From contig JAPPMC010000191.1 in NCBI GenBank assembly GCA_028819235.1, positions 1 through 64,000 on the forward strand: a stretch of DNA of 64,000 nt, read 5' to 3'. Shown in pieces: positions 24,074 through 32,088 of the stretch (its first letter is position 1; every line of letters begins with the position of its first letter). The notes beneath the pieces were generated by a model that ran no database searches, was not told the origin of the DNA, and saw nothing but the letters and a program-made list of their open reading frames with translations. The DNA comes from Bryobacterales bacterium (GTDB lineage Bacteria; Acidobacteriota; Terriglobia; Bryobacterales; UBA6623). A program made the position numbers and the translations under genes.

Positions 24074-24850
24074 GGGAAGCCTCCCTTCCTGTTGCGGAAC
24101 CAGGAAAGCGGCACTTCACACTTGCAGCTCGCACGCCAGTCATTCCGCAGCAGGAGCCTTTCAATGCCAAGCGGGCACAGGTGGTGAGCGTCGCTTACGG
24201 CGAAACAGATTCTGCCGAAACAAGGCAGAGGTCGTCCTTCGCATAGAGGCCACTTCCGCAGAGCGGGTTAGCTCAAATGCCCTTGGTCAGGATCGAGCGG
24301 ATCGAATGTAGACGAACGTATTGCCCTCCACACCCACGTTGTCGACCCTCTTGAAGCACATCTTGAGATCGACGCGAAGACTGAAGACGGTCTTGGCCTT
24401 GAGCGGGTCTTCGGGCGAGAAGTGACCGTCCTCATCGTTGAGGCTCGGGACCTTAGGGGCAGTGGCGGCCGCTTGCCTTCGGATGACTTCCTCGTCGGCC
24501 CTGACCGCCCGTTCGGAGCCCTGCCCCGCCTCGCGTGCAGGATAGGATCGCACTGGGGTGCCGCGTACCATTCCGGGTGCTGTCCTGGCATTGCCTGCTC
24601 GCTCACCCGGGCCGTCCCGGGCGTGGGTGGACGCTGGGACGCCTTGCTGCGGACATCGGTCCAGATGTGCTGCAGCTCCGCTTTCCGATTGGGGACGTAC
24701 GCGGATTGCCTACAATGGTCACCTGAATGGTCACCTGACTCTGTCTCGGCCTTTGGCCGTCCTGGGCCTTCGGGCTGGAGTGGCGGTAGGCTCGCGATCC
24801 TGCGTCCACCTCTCGCGTTGGCCGACGCGCCACTTCAAGGATTTCCTCCT
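24074..24850. other. Intergenic region with one unrecognised open frame
   Basis: About 780 bases. On the minus strand 24571-24287 gives a 94-codon frame ending in KVPSLNDEDGHFSPEDP, then VFSLRVDLKMCFKRVD and NTFVYIRSARS. This C-terminal part looks more protein-like than its surroundings, but I recognise no family and the start is unclear. TACAAT at 24711-24716 may be a -10 box for the dehydrogenase gene, followed by a 12-bp tandem repeat. Confidence 0.3.
24714..24737 (+). repeat. Perfect 12-bp tandem repeat upstream of gnd
   Basis: AATGGTCACCTG occurs twice head to tail (24714-24725 and 24726-24737), overlapping the end of a TACAAT box and lying about 115 bp before the gnd start. It could be a regulator site at the transcription start or simple slippage. 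Confidence 0.6.
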
Positions 24851-26263
24851 ATGCCAACAGACAATTTCGGCGTCGCCGGGCTTGGCGTGATGGGCCGCAA
24901 TGTTGCCCTCAACATCGAACGCAACGGCTTTCCCGTCGTGGCCTACAACCGCGGGGACGAGAACGCCGCCAAGATGCGTGCCGAGTCCCACGGCAAGAAC
25001 GTAACGGTAACGCAGTCGATCCCTGACTTCGTTTCCCTTCTCACACCGCCGCGCCGCGTCTTGCTCATGGTCACGGCCGGCCGGGGCACCGATCTGGTCA
25101 TCGATGCGCTGCTAGCACACCTCGAGGCGGGCGATGTCTTGATCGACGGGGGAAACTCGCACTTCTCCGACACGGAGCGCAGGGCCGAGCGACTGCAGGC
25201 TCGGGGTCTGCACTTCGTCGGCTGCGGCATCTCCGGAGGTGAAGAAGGCGCCCTATGGGGTCCGTCCATCATGCCCGGCGGGAACCGAGACGCCTACCTG
25301 CGCATCGCACCAGTCCTGGAGAAGATCGCTGCCAAGACCGATGACGGCAGCCCATGCGTTACCTACTGTGGCCGTGGCGCTGCCGGGCACTACGTGAAGA
25401 TGGTGCACAACGGCATCGAGTACGGAATCATGCAGCTCATTTGCGAGGTGTATGACATCCTGCGCAGAGGCCAAGGCTGGTCGTCCGAAGAAATCCAGGA
25501 ACTCTTCCGGGCCTGGACTGGGTCGGGACAGGTTGGCGGATACCTCGTCGACATCACCGCTCAGTGTCTGGCGAAGCGGGATGATGTCTCCGGGACAGCG
25601 CTTGTGGAGAAGATCCTTGACACTGCAGGCCAAAAGGGGACCGGGAAGTGGACCGCGCAGACAGCGCTGGATCTTGGCATACCGATCCCCACCCTTTCCC
25701 AAGCGGTGAACGCCCGAATTCTCTCTGGCTTGAAGGACGCACGAGTGGAGGCTTCCGCCAAGCTGACGGGACCGTCTGGCGGTGCGGCGGCCGACCGTGC
25801 GCACCTGCGTCGGACCCTGCACGACGCCCTGCATCTCGGCATGGTCGCATGCTATGCGCAGGGCCTGCACCTGATCCAGGCCGCGTCGGCGGAATTTGGG
25901 TTTGGCACGGACCTCGCCGAAGTCGCGAGGATCTGGAAAGAGGGCTGCATCATCCGCTCCAAGCTGCTAGACCCAATCCGTCAGGTCTACAGCGAGCATT
26001 CAGGATTGGAGAACATGCTGCTGAATCCGGTATTCACCACGGCCGCGAATCGGAACCTTCCGGCCTTGCGCGAAGTCGTGGGCCTGGCCAACGACAGCGG
26101 CGTTCCTACCACCTGCTTTGGAGCTACCTTGGCATACGTTGACAGCTACCGCTCGGAGTTCCTGCCGGCCAACCTGCTACAAGCGTTGCGCGACAATTTC
26201 GGCGCGCATACCTACCGTCGCCTGGACATGGAGGGCGTCTTCCACACCCAGTGGAACCGCTAG
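24851..26263 (+). CDS. gnd: 6-phosphogluconate dehydrogenase (decarboxylating)
   Basis: A 470-residue cytoplasmic enzyme that converts 6-phosphogluconate to ribulose-5-phosphate and CO2 with NAD(P)+ in the pentose phosphate pathway. The Rossmann motif is GLGVMGRNVALNIERNGF with AYNR after it. The substrate/catalytic segment is CGISGGEEGALWGPSIMPGG, followed by KMVHNGIEYGIMQLI with the catalytic Lys. The length is that of the long (dimeric) class. ATG 24851 is preceded by AAGG at about 10 nt; the frame is open further upstream but is not protein-like. The HAD gene follows 20 nt downstream. Confidence 0.95.
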   Translation: MPTDNFGVAGLGVMGRNVALNIERNGFPVVAYNRGDENAAKMRAESHGKNVTVTQSIPDFVSLLTPPRRVLLMVTAGRGTDLVIDALLAHLEAGDVLIDGGNSHFSDTERRAERLQARGLHFVGCGISGGEEGALWGPSIMPGGNRDAYLRIAPVLEKIAAKTDDGSPCVTYCGRGAAGHYVKMVHNGIEYGIMQLICEVYDILRRGQGWSSEEIQELFRAWTGSGQVGGYLVDITAQCLAKRDDVSGTALVEKILDTAGQKGTGKWTAQTALDLGIPIPTLSQAVNARILSGLKDARVEASAKLTGPSGGAAADRAHLRRTLHDALHLGMVACYAQGLHLIQAASAEFGFGTDLAEVARIWKEGCIIRSKLLDPIRQVYSEHSGLENMLLNPVFTTAANRNLPALREVVGLANDSGVPTTCFGATLAYVDSYRSEFLPANLLQALRDNFGAHTYRRLDMEGVFHTQWNR

Positions 26264-26283
26264 GCTCCACCGACCGACAAGAG

Positions 26284-27162
26284 ATGCAGACACTCAGAGA
26301 TTTCCGGCCTGCAAAGGGCTTCTTCGTCGGGCTTGACTCCGACGGCTGCGTGTTCGACTCCATGGAGATCAAGCACAAGGAGTGCTTCACACCAATGTTC
26401 ATCAAGCATTGGCGCCTCCAGGCGGCTTCAAAGTATGCGCGGCGCGTGTGGGAGTTCGCGAACCTCTACTCGAAGACGCGAGGGATGAACCGCTTTCCGG
26501 TCTGCGTGCGGTCCCTGCGCTTGCTCAAGGGTTGGCCAGAGGCCGCCAAGCGAAGGACCCAGATCCCCGACTTGGCCCCCTTGCAGGCCTTTCTTGACTC
26601 GGGGCTGCCCCTCAGCAACGACGGCTTGGAGCAGTTCCAAGCCCAATCGCCCCACCCGCTGCTCGACCGGACCATGCGGTGGAGCGTGGCGGTGAACGAT
26701 GCGATCAAGGACATCGTTTTCGGAGTTCCGCCGTTTCCTAAGGTTCTCGAGACTTTGGACAAGATCGTCGCAAGCGCCGATCTCGCCATCGTATCCGGCA
26801 CGCCGGGGGAGGCCCTTGGGCGTGAGTGGGAAGAGAACCGCATTGCCCATTACCCGCAGCTCATCGCCGGTCAGGAGCTCGGCAAGAAGGTCGAGCACCT
26901 CAGGGTCATGGCCGGCGGCGACCGATACGCTCCCGGCAAGAAGCTGATGGTCGGGGACGCTCCCGGAGATCGCCGCGCCGCACAAGCTACCGGTTGCCTG
27001 TTCTACCCAATCAATCCCGGCCGGGAGGAAGAGTCTTGGGATCGGCTGTCCGCCGAAGCGTTGGGTCGCTTCTTTGACGGGACCTATGCCGGGGCCTACC
27101 AGAGCGAGCGCATCGCCGAGTTCGAGGCCCTGCTTCCGGAACGGCCTCCTTGGGAGTTGTAG
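26284..27162 (+). CDS. HAD-superfamily hydrolase
   Basis: A 292-residue phosphatase-like protein. Motif I is GLDSDGCVFDSM (nucleophile Asp and acid/base Asp near residue 20), motif II is IVSGTP, and motif IV is KLMVGDAPGDRRAA. A large cap region lies between motifs I and II (about residues 40-150), as in the C1-cap HAD type. Because it follows gnd by 20 nt, it may act on a sugar phosphate, but nothing in the sequence fixes the substrate. ATG 26284 is preferred over an in-frame ATG at 26251, which would overlap the gnd stop. Confidence 0.8.
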   Translation: MQTLRDFRPAKGFFVGLDSDGCVFDSMEIKHKECFTPMFIKHWRLQAASKYARRVWEFANLYSKTRGMNRFPVCVRSLRLLKGWPEAAKRRTQIPDLAPLQAFLDSGLPLSNDGLEQFQAQSPHPLLDRTMRWSVAVNDAIKDIVFGVPPFPKVLETLDKIVASADLAIVSGTPGEALGREWEENRIAHYPQLIAGQELGKKVEHLRVMAGGDRYAPGKKLMVGDAPGDRRAAQATGCLFYPINPGREEESWDRLSAEALGRFFDGTYAGAYQSERIAEFEALLPERPPWEL

Positions 27163-27202
27163 GCGCGGGCAGATCCCCGCGACTGGCCCCGCGGATACCT
27201 GT

Positions 27203-27208
27203 TAGATT
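27203..27208 (+). promoter_or_regulatory. -10 box of a probable leaderless sulfatase promoter
   Basis: TAGATT lies 6 nt before the ATG at 27215, with no Shine-Dalgarno sequence between them. Confidence 0.4.
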
Positions 27209-27214
27209 GGCCGC

Positions 27215-28642
27215 ATGCTCCGTTTGCCTTGGCTGCTCCTCCTCGCAGCGGTCGGCCTTTTCTCCGGCCCTGCGCCGTGCCAGCCCACCAATGTAGTATT
27301 CCTGCTGGTCGACGACATGGGCTATGCCGATGTCGGAGCCTACGGCAACCGCTATCACCGAACGCCCAACATCGACCGGCTCGCAGCCGAGGGCATGCGC
27401 TTCACCGATGCATATGCGGCCGCCCCGAACTGTTCGCCGACTCGTGCCAGCATCCTGACTGGCCGATGGCCCGCGCGGATCGGCCTCACACAGTACCTTC
27501 CGGGCAACGTACTTCCGCACGCCCGAAAGCTCCAGGCCCAACTACCCATCGGTCTCCCGCTGGACGAGACGGTCCTGGCCGAGCCCCTCTCGGCAGCCGG
27601 GTACGCCACCGCGTGCATTGGCAAGTGGCATCTCGGGAATGGCGAGTATGCCCCGGAACGGCGCGGTTTCGACCAGAGTTTCGCCTCGAGCCACTGGGGT
27701 TCGCACCAGACTATGTTCGCCCCGCACAAGCGCTTGGTGGTCCCAGATGCGAAAGATGGTGAGTACCTCACCGACCAGCTGACCGCTGCCGCCGAGCGGT
27801 TCATGCAGCAGAACGTCGACCGGCCCTTTTTCCTCTATCTGCCGTACTACGCCGTTCACTCCCCGATCCAGGCCAAGCCAGAACTGATCGATGGCTATGC
27901 GGGCCGCAGCGACCCGACGGGTCGGCAGAATGCGGTCTACGCGGCGATGGTCGAGGGTGTGGACAGGAGTGTCGGCCGACTTCTGGAACAGATCGAGAAG
28001 CTGGGCCTTGACGAGCGGACCGCGGTCTTCTTCTTTTCAGACAATGGCGGCGTGCCAAGCCGAGCATTCAACGGGGGGTTCCGTTCGGGCAAAGGGTACC
28101 TATGGGAGGGGGGCATCCGCGAGCCGCTCATTGTGCGCTGGCCTGGAACGGTCCGGGCTGGAACGATGGAGCGCAGCCCCGTGAGCAGCGTCGACTTCTA
28201 TCCCACCATTCTGGAGATTGCCGACGCGCCCGACTTGCCGGGGCACGCGACGGATGGTCTCAGCCTCATTCCACTGCTTCGAGGGACAGGGTCGCTCCCG
28301 CGTGACGAGCTTTTTTGGCACTATCCGCACTACTCGAACTCTGGGTCAAAGCCAGCGGGCGCGATCCGCAGGGCCGGATGGAAACTGATCGAGTTCTACG
28401 AGGACTCCCACGTCGAGCTGTACGACTTGGCCAAGGACCCCAAGGAGTCGCAGGACATCGCCGCGGCAATGCCGGAGCGCGCCCGCTCGATGCGATCTAG
28501 GCTGCAGGCGTGGCGCGAGTCCGTGGGCGCTGTCATGCCAGCCGAGAACCCAGCATTCGAGCCTGCCAATGCCACGGAGCGCTACGGGCTGTCCTACAAG
28601 GACCGATGGGATCCCATCGATCCCATCCGGGCGCGCAACTGA
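27215..28642 (+). CDS. Exported sulfatase (arylsulfatase family, Cys-type)
   Basis: A 475-residue type I sulfatase with a cleavable signal peptide (MLRLPWLLLLAAVGLFSG, cleavage near residues 20-23). Metal ligands begin at LLVDDMGYADVG; the formylglycine signature is C73-S-P-T-R with TGR after it; CIGKWHLG and FFSDNGG complete the site. The shape is close to GalNAc-6-sulfatase/arylsulfatase A-type enzymes, but substrate cannot be assigned. It ends 18 nt from the convergent dienelactone hydrolase gene. Confidence 0.93.
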   Translation: MLRLPWLLLLAAVGLFSGPAPCQPTNVVFLLVDDMGYADVGAYGNRYHRTPNIDRLAAEGMRFTDAYAAAPNCSPTRASILTGRWPARIGLTQYLPGNVLPHARKLQAQLPIGLPLDETVLAEPLSAAGYATACIGKWHLGNGEYAPERRGFDQSFASSHWGSHQTMFAPHKRLVVPDAKDGEYLTDQLTAAAERFMQQNVDRPFFLYLPYYAVHSPIQAKPELIDGYAGRSDPTGRQNAVYAAMVEGVDRSVGRLLEQIEKLGLDERTAVFFFSDNGGVPSRAFNGGFRSGKGYLWEGGIREPLIVRWPGTVRAGTMERSPVSSVDFYPTILEIADAPDLPGHATDGLSLIPLLRGTGSLPRDELFWHYPHYSNSGSKPAGAIRRAGWKLIEFYEDSHVELYDLAKDPKESQDIAAAMPERARSMRSRLQAWRESVGAVMPAENPAFEPANATERYGLSYKDRWDPIDPIRARN

Positions 28643-28660
28643 TCTGTCCGGGCGCTGCCG

Positions 28661-29383
28661 TCAGGGTCCCAGCACGTCTCCGAGGAAGTCGCGCATCGAC
28701 CGCCAGGAGCGTGCGTCAGCCGCAGGGTCATATACCGTTCCCATCTCTGCGTTGTTGGCCGCCGGATTGGTGAACGCGTGCATTGTTCCCCCGTACGCGT
28801 GGACCTGCCAGTCGGTGCCGCCCTTGGTCAGTTCCGCTGCAAGCGCATTCACCGAAGCGGGACGCGCCATGGGATCGTCCCAGCCGTGCAGGACCAGCAC
28901 CTTTGCGAGAATCTTCGACGGCTGCTGGCCGGGAGGCGGGTCTAGCAGTCCGTGGAAGCTCACGGCCGCTTGGAAGTCGGCCCCGGAACGGGCTAGGTCC
29001 AGCACGCAGAGGCCGCCGAAGCAGAATCCGATCGCACCGGTGCGGGAAGCATCGACCCCGTCAACTCCCTTTAGGGCTGTCAGCGCAGCCTGCATTCGCA
29101 CCTGCAGCAATGCGCGGTCCTCAATCAGGGGCGACATGAGCGTGGCGTTCTCCTCCGGCCCGGAGCCCAACACTCCTTGGCCGTACATGTCCACAGCGAG
29201 GGCAACGTATCCCATTTCGGCAAGCCGCGCCGCCTTGCCACGCTCAAAGGGCCCGCATCCAGCCCATGTGTGGGCGACTAAGACGCCCGGCTGCGGGCGT
29301 CCTGACGAGGGCCCGCGTGAGAGTTGCCCCCGCATCGTGGCCCCACCAGCCCGGTATTCGAATGCTCGAGTCTCGATTGCCAT
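28661..29383 (-). CDS. Dienelactone hydrolase family protein
   Basis: A 240-residue alpha/beta hydrolase. The catalytic triad is visible as Cys in GFCFGG, Asp in HGWDDP and His in TMHAFTNP, the arrangement of dienelactone hydrolases, which use Cys instead of Ser. There is no signal peptide, so it is cytoplasmic. GGAGG stands before the ATG at 29383. Many family members are general esterases rather than chlorocatechol-pathway enzymes, and no pathway partner lies nearby. Confidence 0.88.
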   Translation of the reverse strand: MAIETRAFEYRAGGATMRGQLSRGPSSGRPQPGVLVAHTWAGCGPFERGKAARLAEMGYVALAVDMYGQGVLGSGPEENATLMSPLIEDRALLQVRMQAALTALKGVDGVDASRTGAIGFCFGGLCVLDLARSGADFQAAVSFHGLLDPPPGQQPSKILAKVLVLHGWDDPMARPASVNALAAELTKGGTDWQVHAYGGTMHAFTNPAANNAEMGTVYDPAADARSWRSMRDFLGDVLGP

Positions 29384-30180
29384 CTGTCGTTGCCTCCAGG
29401 GAGAGCCAGCTGGCGTCCCGTTTGCCGTCAGCGGTTACGGGACGCCGCGTCGGTCCCAGTTCCTGCGTCCCTCCAAACAACTACCCTGATGAAGCCGTGA
29501 TCCACGACCTCGTCTGACTGGTTCAGGTCCTTGTAGCGCACCGTCACTCCCCTTGGGTTCATCTTGGAGCGACCAAGCACCTGCTCCGCCACCCTGATCC
29601 GCCACCGACCCGCGTCGCCGACGGAGTTCCGTGCTGCAAGCGTCAATGACCAGTGTATCGGCGTGATTGACTTGATCGGCAGGGTCGAGGTGTACTTCAG
29701 ACTGTCAGTCAGGACGCGGCCCAAGGGCCCCTCGAATCAAGCAACCTCCCGAATAGCGGGCGCGGCCTCCAGTTCCGTCACCGTCCACGCCGCGCCGACA
29801 CCGGGTGGCACGCCGTCTCAACGAGCACGCTTCAAACCACCCCGGAATCCGCACCACCAGCCGACCCTCCCCGTTCTAGGCACGTCTCGGCCACCCCCAG
29901 CCCAGAGCTCGAACCTGCTGGTCTCCTATGTCTGGCGGAGGGGCGGGGGATGGCCGAGTGGCTGCGAGCGAAATGGGCAATCGTCGAAGCGATGCCTGTA
30001 GACTTAGGCATCGCTAGCGGCTGCCCCGGCCGGATCTTGACCCGCGGGCAGTGTGCGGCATCCTGTCGATCGCGGTCCTACGAGGCGTGCCCTACCCTGC
30101 CGAGCCTCAGGCAACCCAATGACTCGCCGTTGACCGTGCCGAGTCAGACGCCAATCCGGCGGCTCGTGCGTGGGCGGAGT
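29384..30180. other. Intergenic region with a strong RNA fold, no assigned gene
   Basis: About 800 bases. A minus-strand frame at 29724-29428 is open but matches nothing I know. A perfect 8-bp hairpin GCGATGCC/GGCATCGC (29989-30014) sits inside an outer stem GGGCA/TGCCC (29975-29979 with 30022-30026). The region just upstream (GGGGGATGGCCGAGTGG, about 29945-29961) resembles the 5' part of a class II tRNA, but a T-arm cannot be found. Confidence 0.35.
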
Positions 30181-30680
30181 GTGCCTCGCACTTGCCGCGG
30201 CCCGATCATTCTAGTCCTCGCGGCGCTTGCGGCTCCGGCGATACCCTGCCAGCCCCGTCCCGACGAAGTGCGGTTTGCGGTTGGAATGGCGAACCCGTTC
30301 TTTGAGGCCGAGCAGGCGACCGTCGGCGGAGGATACCGAATGTACTTTGGCAATCGAGGCTGGGCACTTGAGCCGGAGTACTCAGCGGCAATCGTTCCCT
30401 ACGAGGTCAAAACGTGATGGTCCTCAGTTTGGTCAAGGACATTACCAGACCTACGGCAAAGCGCGTCTGGTACACGTCGACGGGAGGAGGCGTCATCTAT
30501 CGGGTCCGCAGGCAGTCCGGGCGGAACCTGACCGCTGTCGGGGGCCTAGCATGGGGCCTCGGCATGAAGGCGCGTGTCGGGAAGCGTTGGAAACTTGCTC
30601 CGCAGGTTCGTGTGGGCTTCGCGCCGAACATCAGGTTTGAGTTGTGCGTGAGCTGGGACACAAGAAGGCCTGGCCCATGA
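30181..30680 (+). pseudogene. Frameshifted outer-membrane beta-barrel protein
   Basis: From GTG 30181 the frame has a signal-like stretch (GPIILVLAALAAPAIPCQ) and a barrel start (VRFAVGMANPFFEAEQATVG), and stops at a TGA ending at 30417. A second frame from about 30450 reads VWYTSTGGGVIYRVRR, NLTAVGGLAWGLGMKARV and APQVRVGFAPNIRFELCVSW, alternating beta strands of the same kind of barrel. A short third-frame piece (DGPQFGQGHYQTYGKA) bridges them, so two compensating frameshifts are likely. The stop overlaps the ATG of the next barrel gene (ATGA), which points to an original two-gene operon. Confidence 0.6.
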
Positions 30681-31240
30681 CAGGACTCCGCGTTGCTCCA
30701 CAGCCGTCGCTCGGAGGCTTGGCTGTTGGCGCTCTGTTGGCTTTGACCGCCGTGCCGGCGTGGAGCCAGTTCGGCAGGCTGAATGTGGCTGCCCAAGGGG
30801 GATACACGCTTGGCATTGACGACACTCCTCCACATGCGATCGTCCTCGGCTCGGCAGTCTCTTGGCGTGTGTCCAAACACTGGCGAGTTGGAATCGAGTA
30901 TCTTGACGCGGACATGTTCGGGCCGTACGAGGACTACGAATCGCACGCGCAGCTCGTAACGCCCGTCGTTGAGTACCAGTTCGCCGCTTACCGGCGCCTC
31001 AGGCCATTCGCGTCGTTCGGCTTGGGCTACACAAAGTGGCGTGACCTGATTCCTAGCTTTCGGGGCGGTGAACCGGAGCGGTTGGTCTACGAGTGGGACG
31101 AGCAGCGGGGCTTCAACCTGGCCGGCGGCTTTGGCTTGAGGCTCTTCCTCACGAAGCGCCTCGTCGTCGCCCCGGAGGTTCAAATCGGAATACTCCCTAG
31201 TGTTCGGTCAACCGTTGGTGTGGGCTTTGCGCTCTTCTAG
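30677..31240 (+). CDS. Small outer-membrane beta-barrel protein
   Basis: A 187-residue exported protein. The signal peptide runs to VPAWSQ (about residue 31). The mature part is alternating beta strands (RLNVAAQGGYTLGI, VSWRVSKHWRVGIEYLDAD, VVEYQFAAYRRLRPFASFGL, VVAPEVQIGIL) and it ends in Phe, the BAM recognition residue. It resembles OmpW/OmpA-like 8-stranded barrels. ATG 30677 is used because it overlaps the stop of the broken barrel gene upstream and gives a normal signal peptide. Function is unknown. Confidence 0.75.
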   Translation: MTGLRVAPQPSLGGLAVGALLALTAVPAWSQFGRLNVAAQGGYTLGIDDTPPHAIVLGSAVSWRVSKHWRVGIEYLDADMFGPYEDYESHAQLVTPVVEYQFAAYRRLRPFASFGLGYTKWRDLIPSFRGGEPERLVYEWDEQRGFNLAGGFGLRLFLTKRLVVAPEVQIGILPSVRSTVGVGFALF

Positions 31241-31320
31241 CTCGCATGCTCGGTCCACACGTTCCTAAATCCGCTTCCCGCGCCCCGCCCTCCTGTGGTT
31301 TGCGGCCAGGCGCCACCCGA

Positions 31321-31350
31321 TTGACCGTACTCTAGAGGGCCGACTATACT
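31321..31350 (+). promoter_or_regulatory. rplU-rpmA promoter
   Basis: TTGACC (31321-31326) and TATACT (31345-31350) are separated by 18 bp, a near-consensus housekeeping promoter. Transcription should start near 31357, giving a leader of about 50 nt before rplU. Confidence 0.7.
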
Positions 31351-31409
31351 GGTGTTTGGAGGAGGCACGCCTCCGCTCCAGGCAACCTGCAATAGTCGGG
31401 GTCCAACTC

Positions 31410-31727
31410 ATGTACGCAGTTATCCAGACTGGTGGGAAGCAGTACAGCGTCTCGGCGGGTGATTTGATCCGAGTCGAGAAGCTTGACGGCGAAGTGGGAG
31501 CCACGGTCGAATTCGACAAGGTCTTGGCCGTCACGGACGACGAGGGCAATCTGAATGTTGGGTCGGAGGTCACCGGAAGCGTGACCGCGACCATCGACTC
31601 CCACGGCAGGGGGAAGAAGATCAACGTCTTCAAGTTCAAGAGGCGGAAAATGTACCGCCGTCGGATGGGGCACCGGCAGTCCTACACGCAGGTCAAGATC
31701 GAGTCGATCCCGACGCAACAGGCCTGA
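31410..31727 (+). CDS. rplU: 50S ribosomal protein L21
   Basis: A 105-residue protein starting MYAVIQTGGKQYSV, the highly conserved L21 N-terminus. It binds 23S rRNA in the large subunit. The C-terminal KRRKMYRRRMGHRQSYTQVK is the rRNA-contact segment. ATG 31410 is chosen because it begins the conserved sequence; an in-frame upstream start at 31356 lies at the predicted transcription start. rpmA follows after 18 nt. Confidence 0.97.
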   Translation: MYAVIQTGGKQYSVSAGDLIRVEKLDGEVGATVEFDKVLAVTDDEGNLNVGSEVTGSVTATIDSHGRGKKINVFKFKRRKMYRRRMGHRQSYTQVKIESIPTQQA

Positions 31728-31745
31728 CGGCGGCTAGGAGGCTTT

Positions 31746-32012
31746 ATGGCGCACAAGAAGGGTCAGGGGACTTCGCGGAACGGTCGCGATTCCCACTCGA
31801 AGCGACTTGGAGTGAAGAAGTTTGCAGGTCAGGTCGTAACGGCTGGGAGCATATTGGTGCGCCAGCGAGGGACGAAATTCCGTCCCGGGCTGAATGTAGG
31901 CCGCGGTCGGGACGACACCTTGTTCGCCAAGATCGACGGTGTGGTCGAGTTCCGCAACCGCGGACGACTGGGACGCATGATCAGCGTCCACCCCACGCTG
32001 CCATTCGCCTGA
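31746..32012 (+). CDS. rpmA: 50S ribosomal protein L27
   Basis: An 88-residue protein starting [20 protein letters not shown]. Its N-terminal tail reaches the peptidyl-transferase centre. There is no N-terminal extension of the kind cleaved in Firmicutes. A clear AGGAGG precedes the start by 5 nt. The obgE gene that often follows rpmA is absent; the next gene is convergent. Confidence 0.97.
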   Translation: MAHKKGQGTSRNGRDSHSKRLGVKKFAGQVVTAGSILVRQRGTKFRPGLNVGRGRDDTLFAKIDGVVEFRNRGRLGRMISVHPTLPFA

Positions 32013-32088
32013 TCGCAAGCGCGCTCGAGGCGCTACTCAGAAGTCGGGCCAGCCGAGCCGCAGTTCACCGCAGCCGCCATCCCGCGGT

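Noticed and set aside
22782-24170. A 462-codon minus-strand frame opposite the copper ATPase.
   Set aside because: It is antisense to conserved ATPase motifs and has no recognisable domain; the integrase remnant is in a different frame.
24287-24571. A 94-codon minus-strand frame ending in a fairly protein-like segment.
   Set aside because: No family recognised and no convincing start; kept only as a remark in the region entry.
29944-30060. A possible tRNA-Leu/Ser gene suggested by GGGGGATGGCCGAGTGG and the hairpin after it.
   Set aside because: No GGTTCGA-type T-arm, no matching 3' acceptor strand, and the hairpin loop does not give a 7-base anticodon loop.
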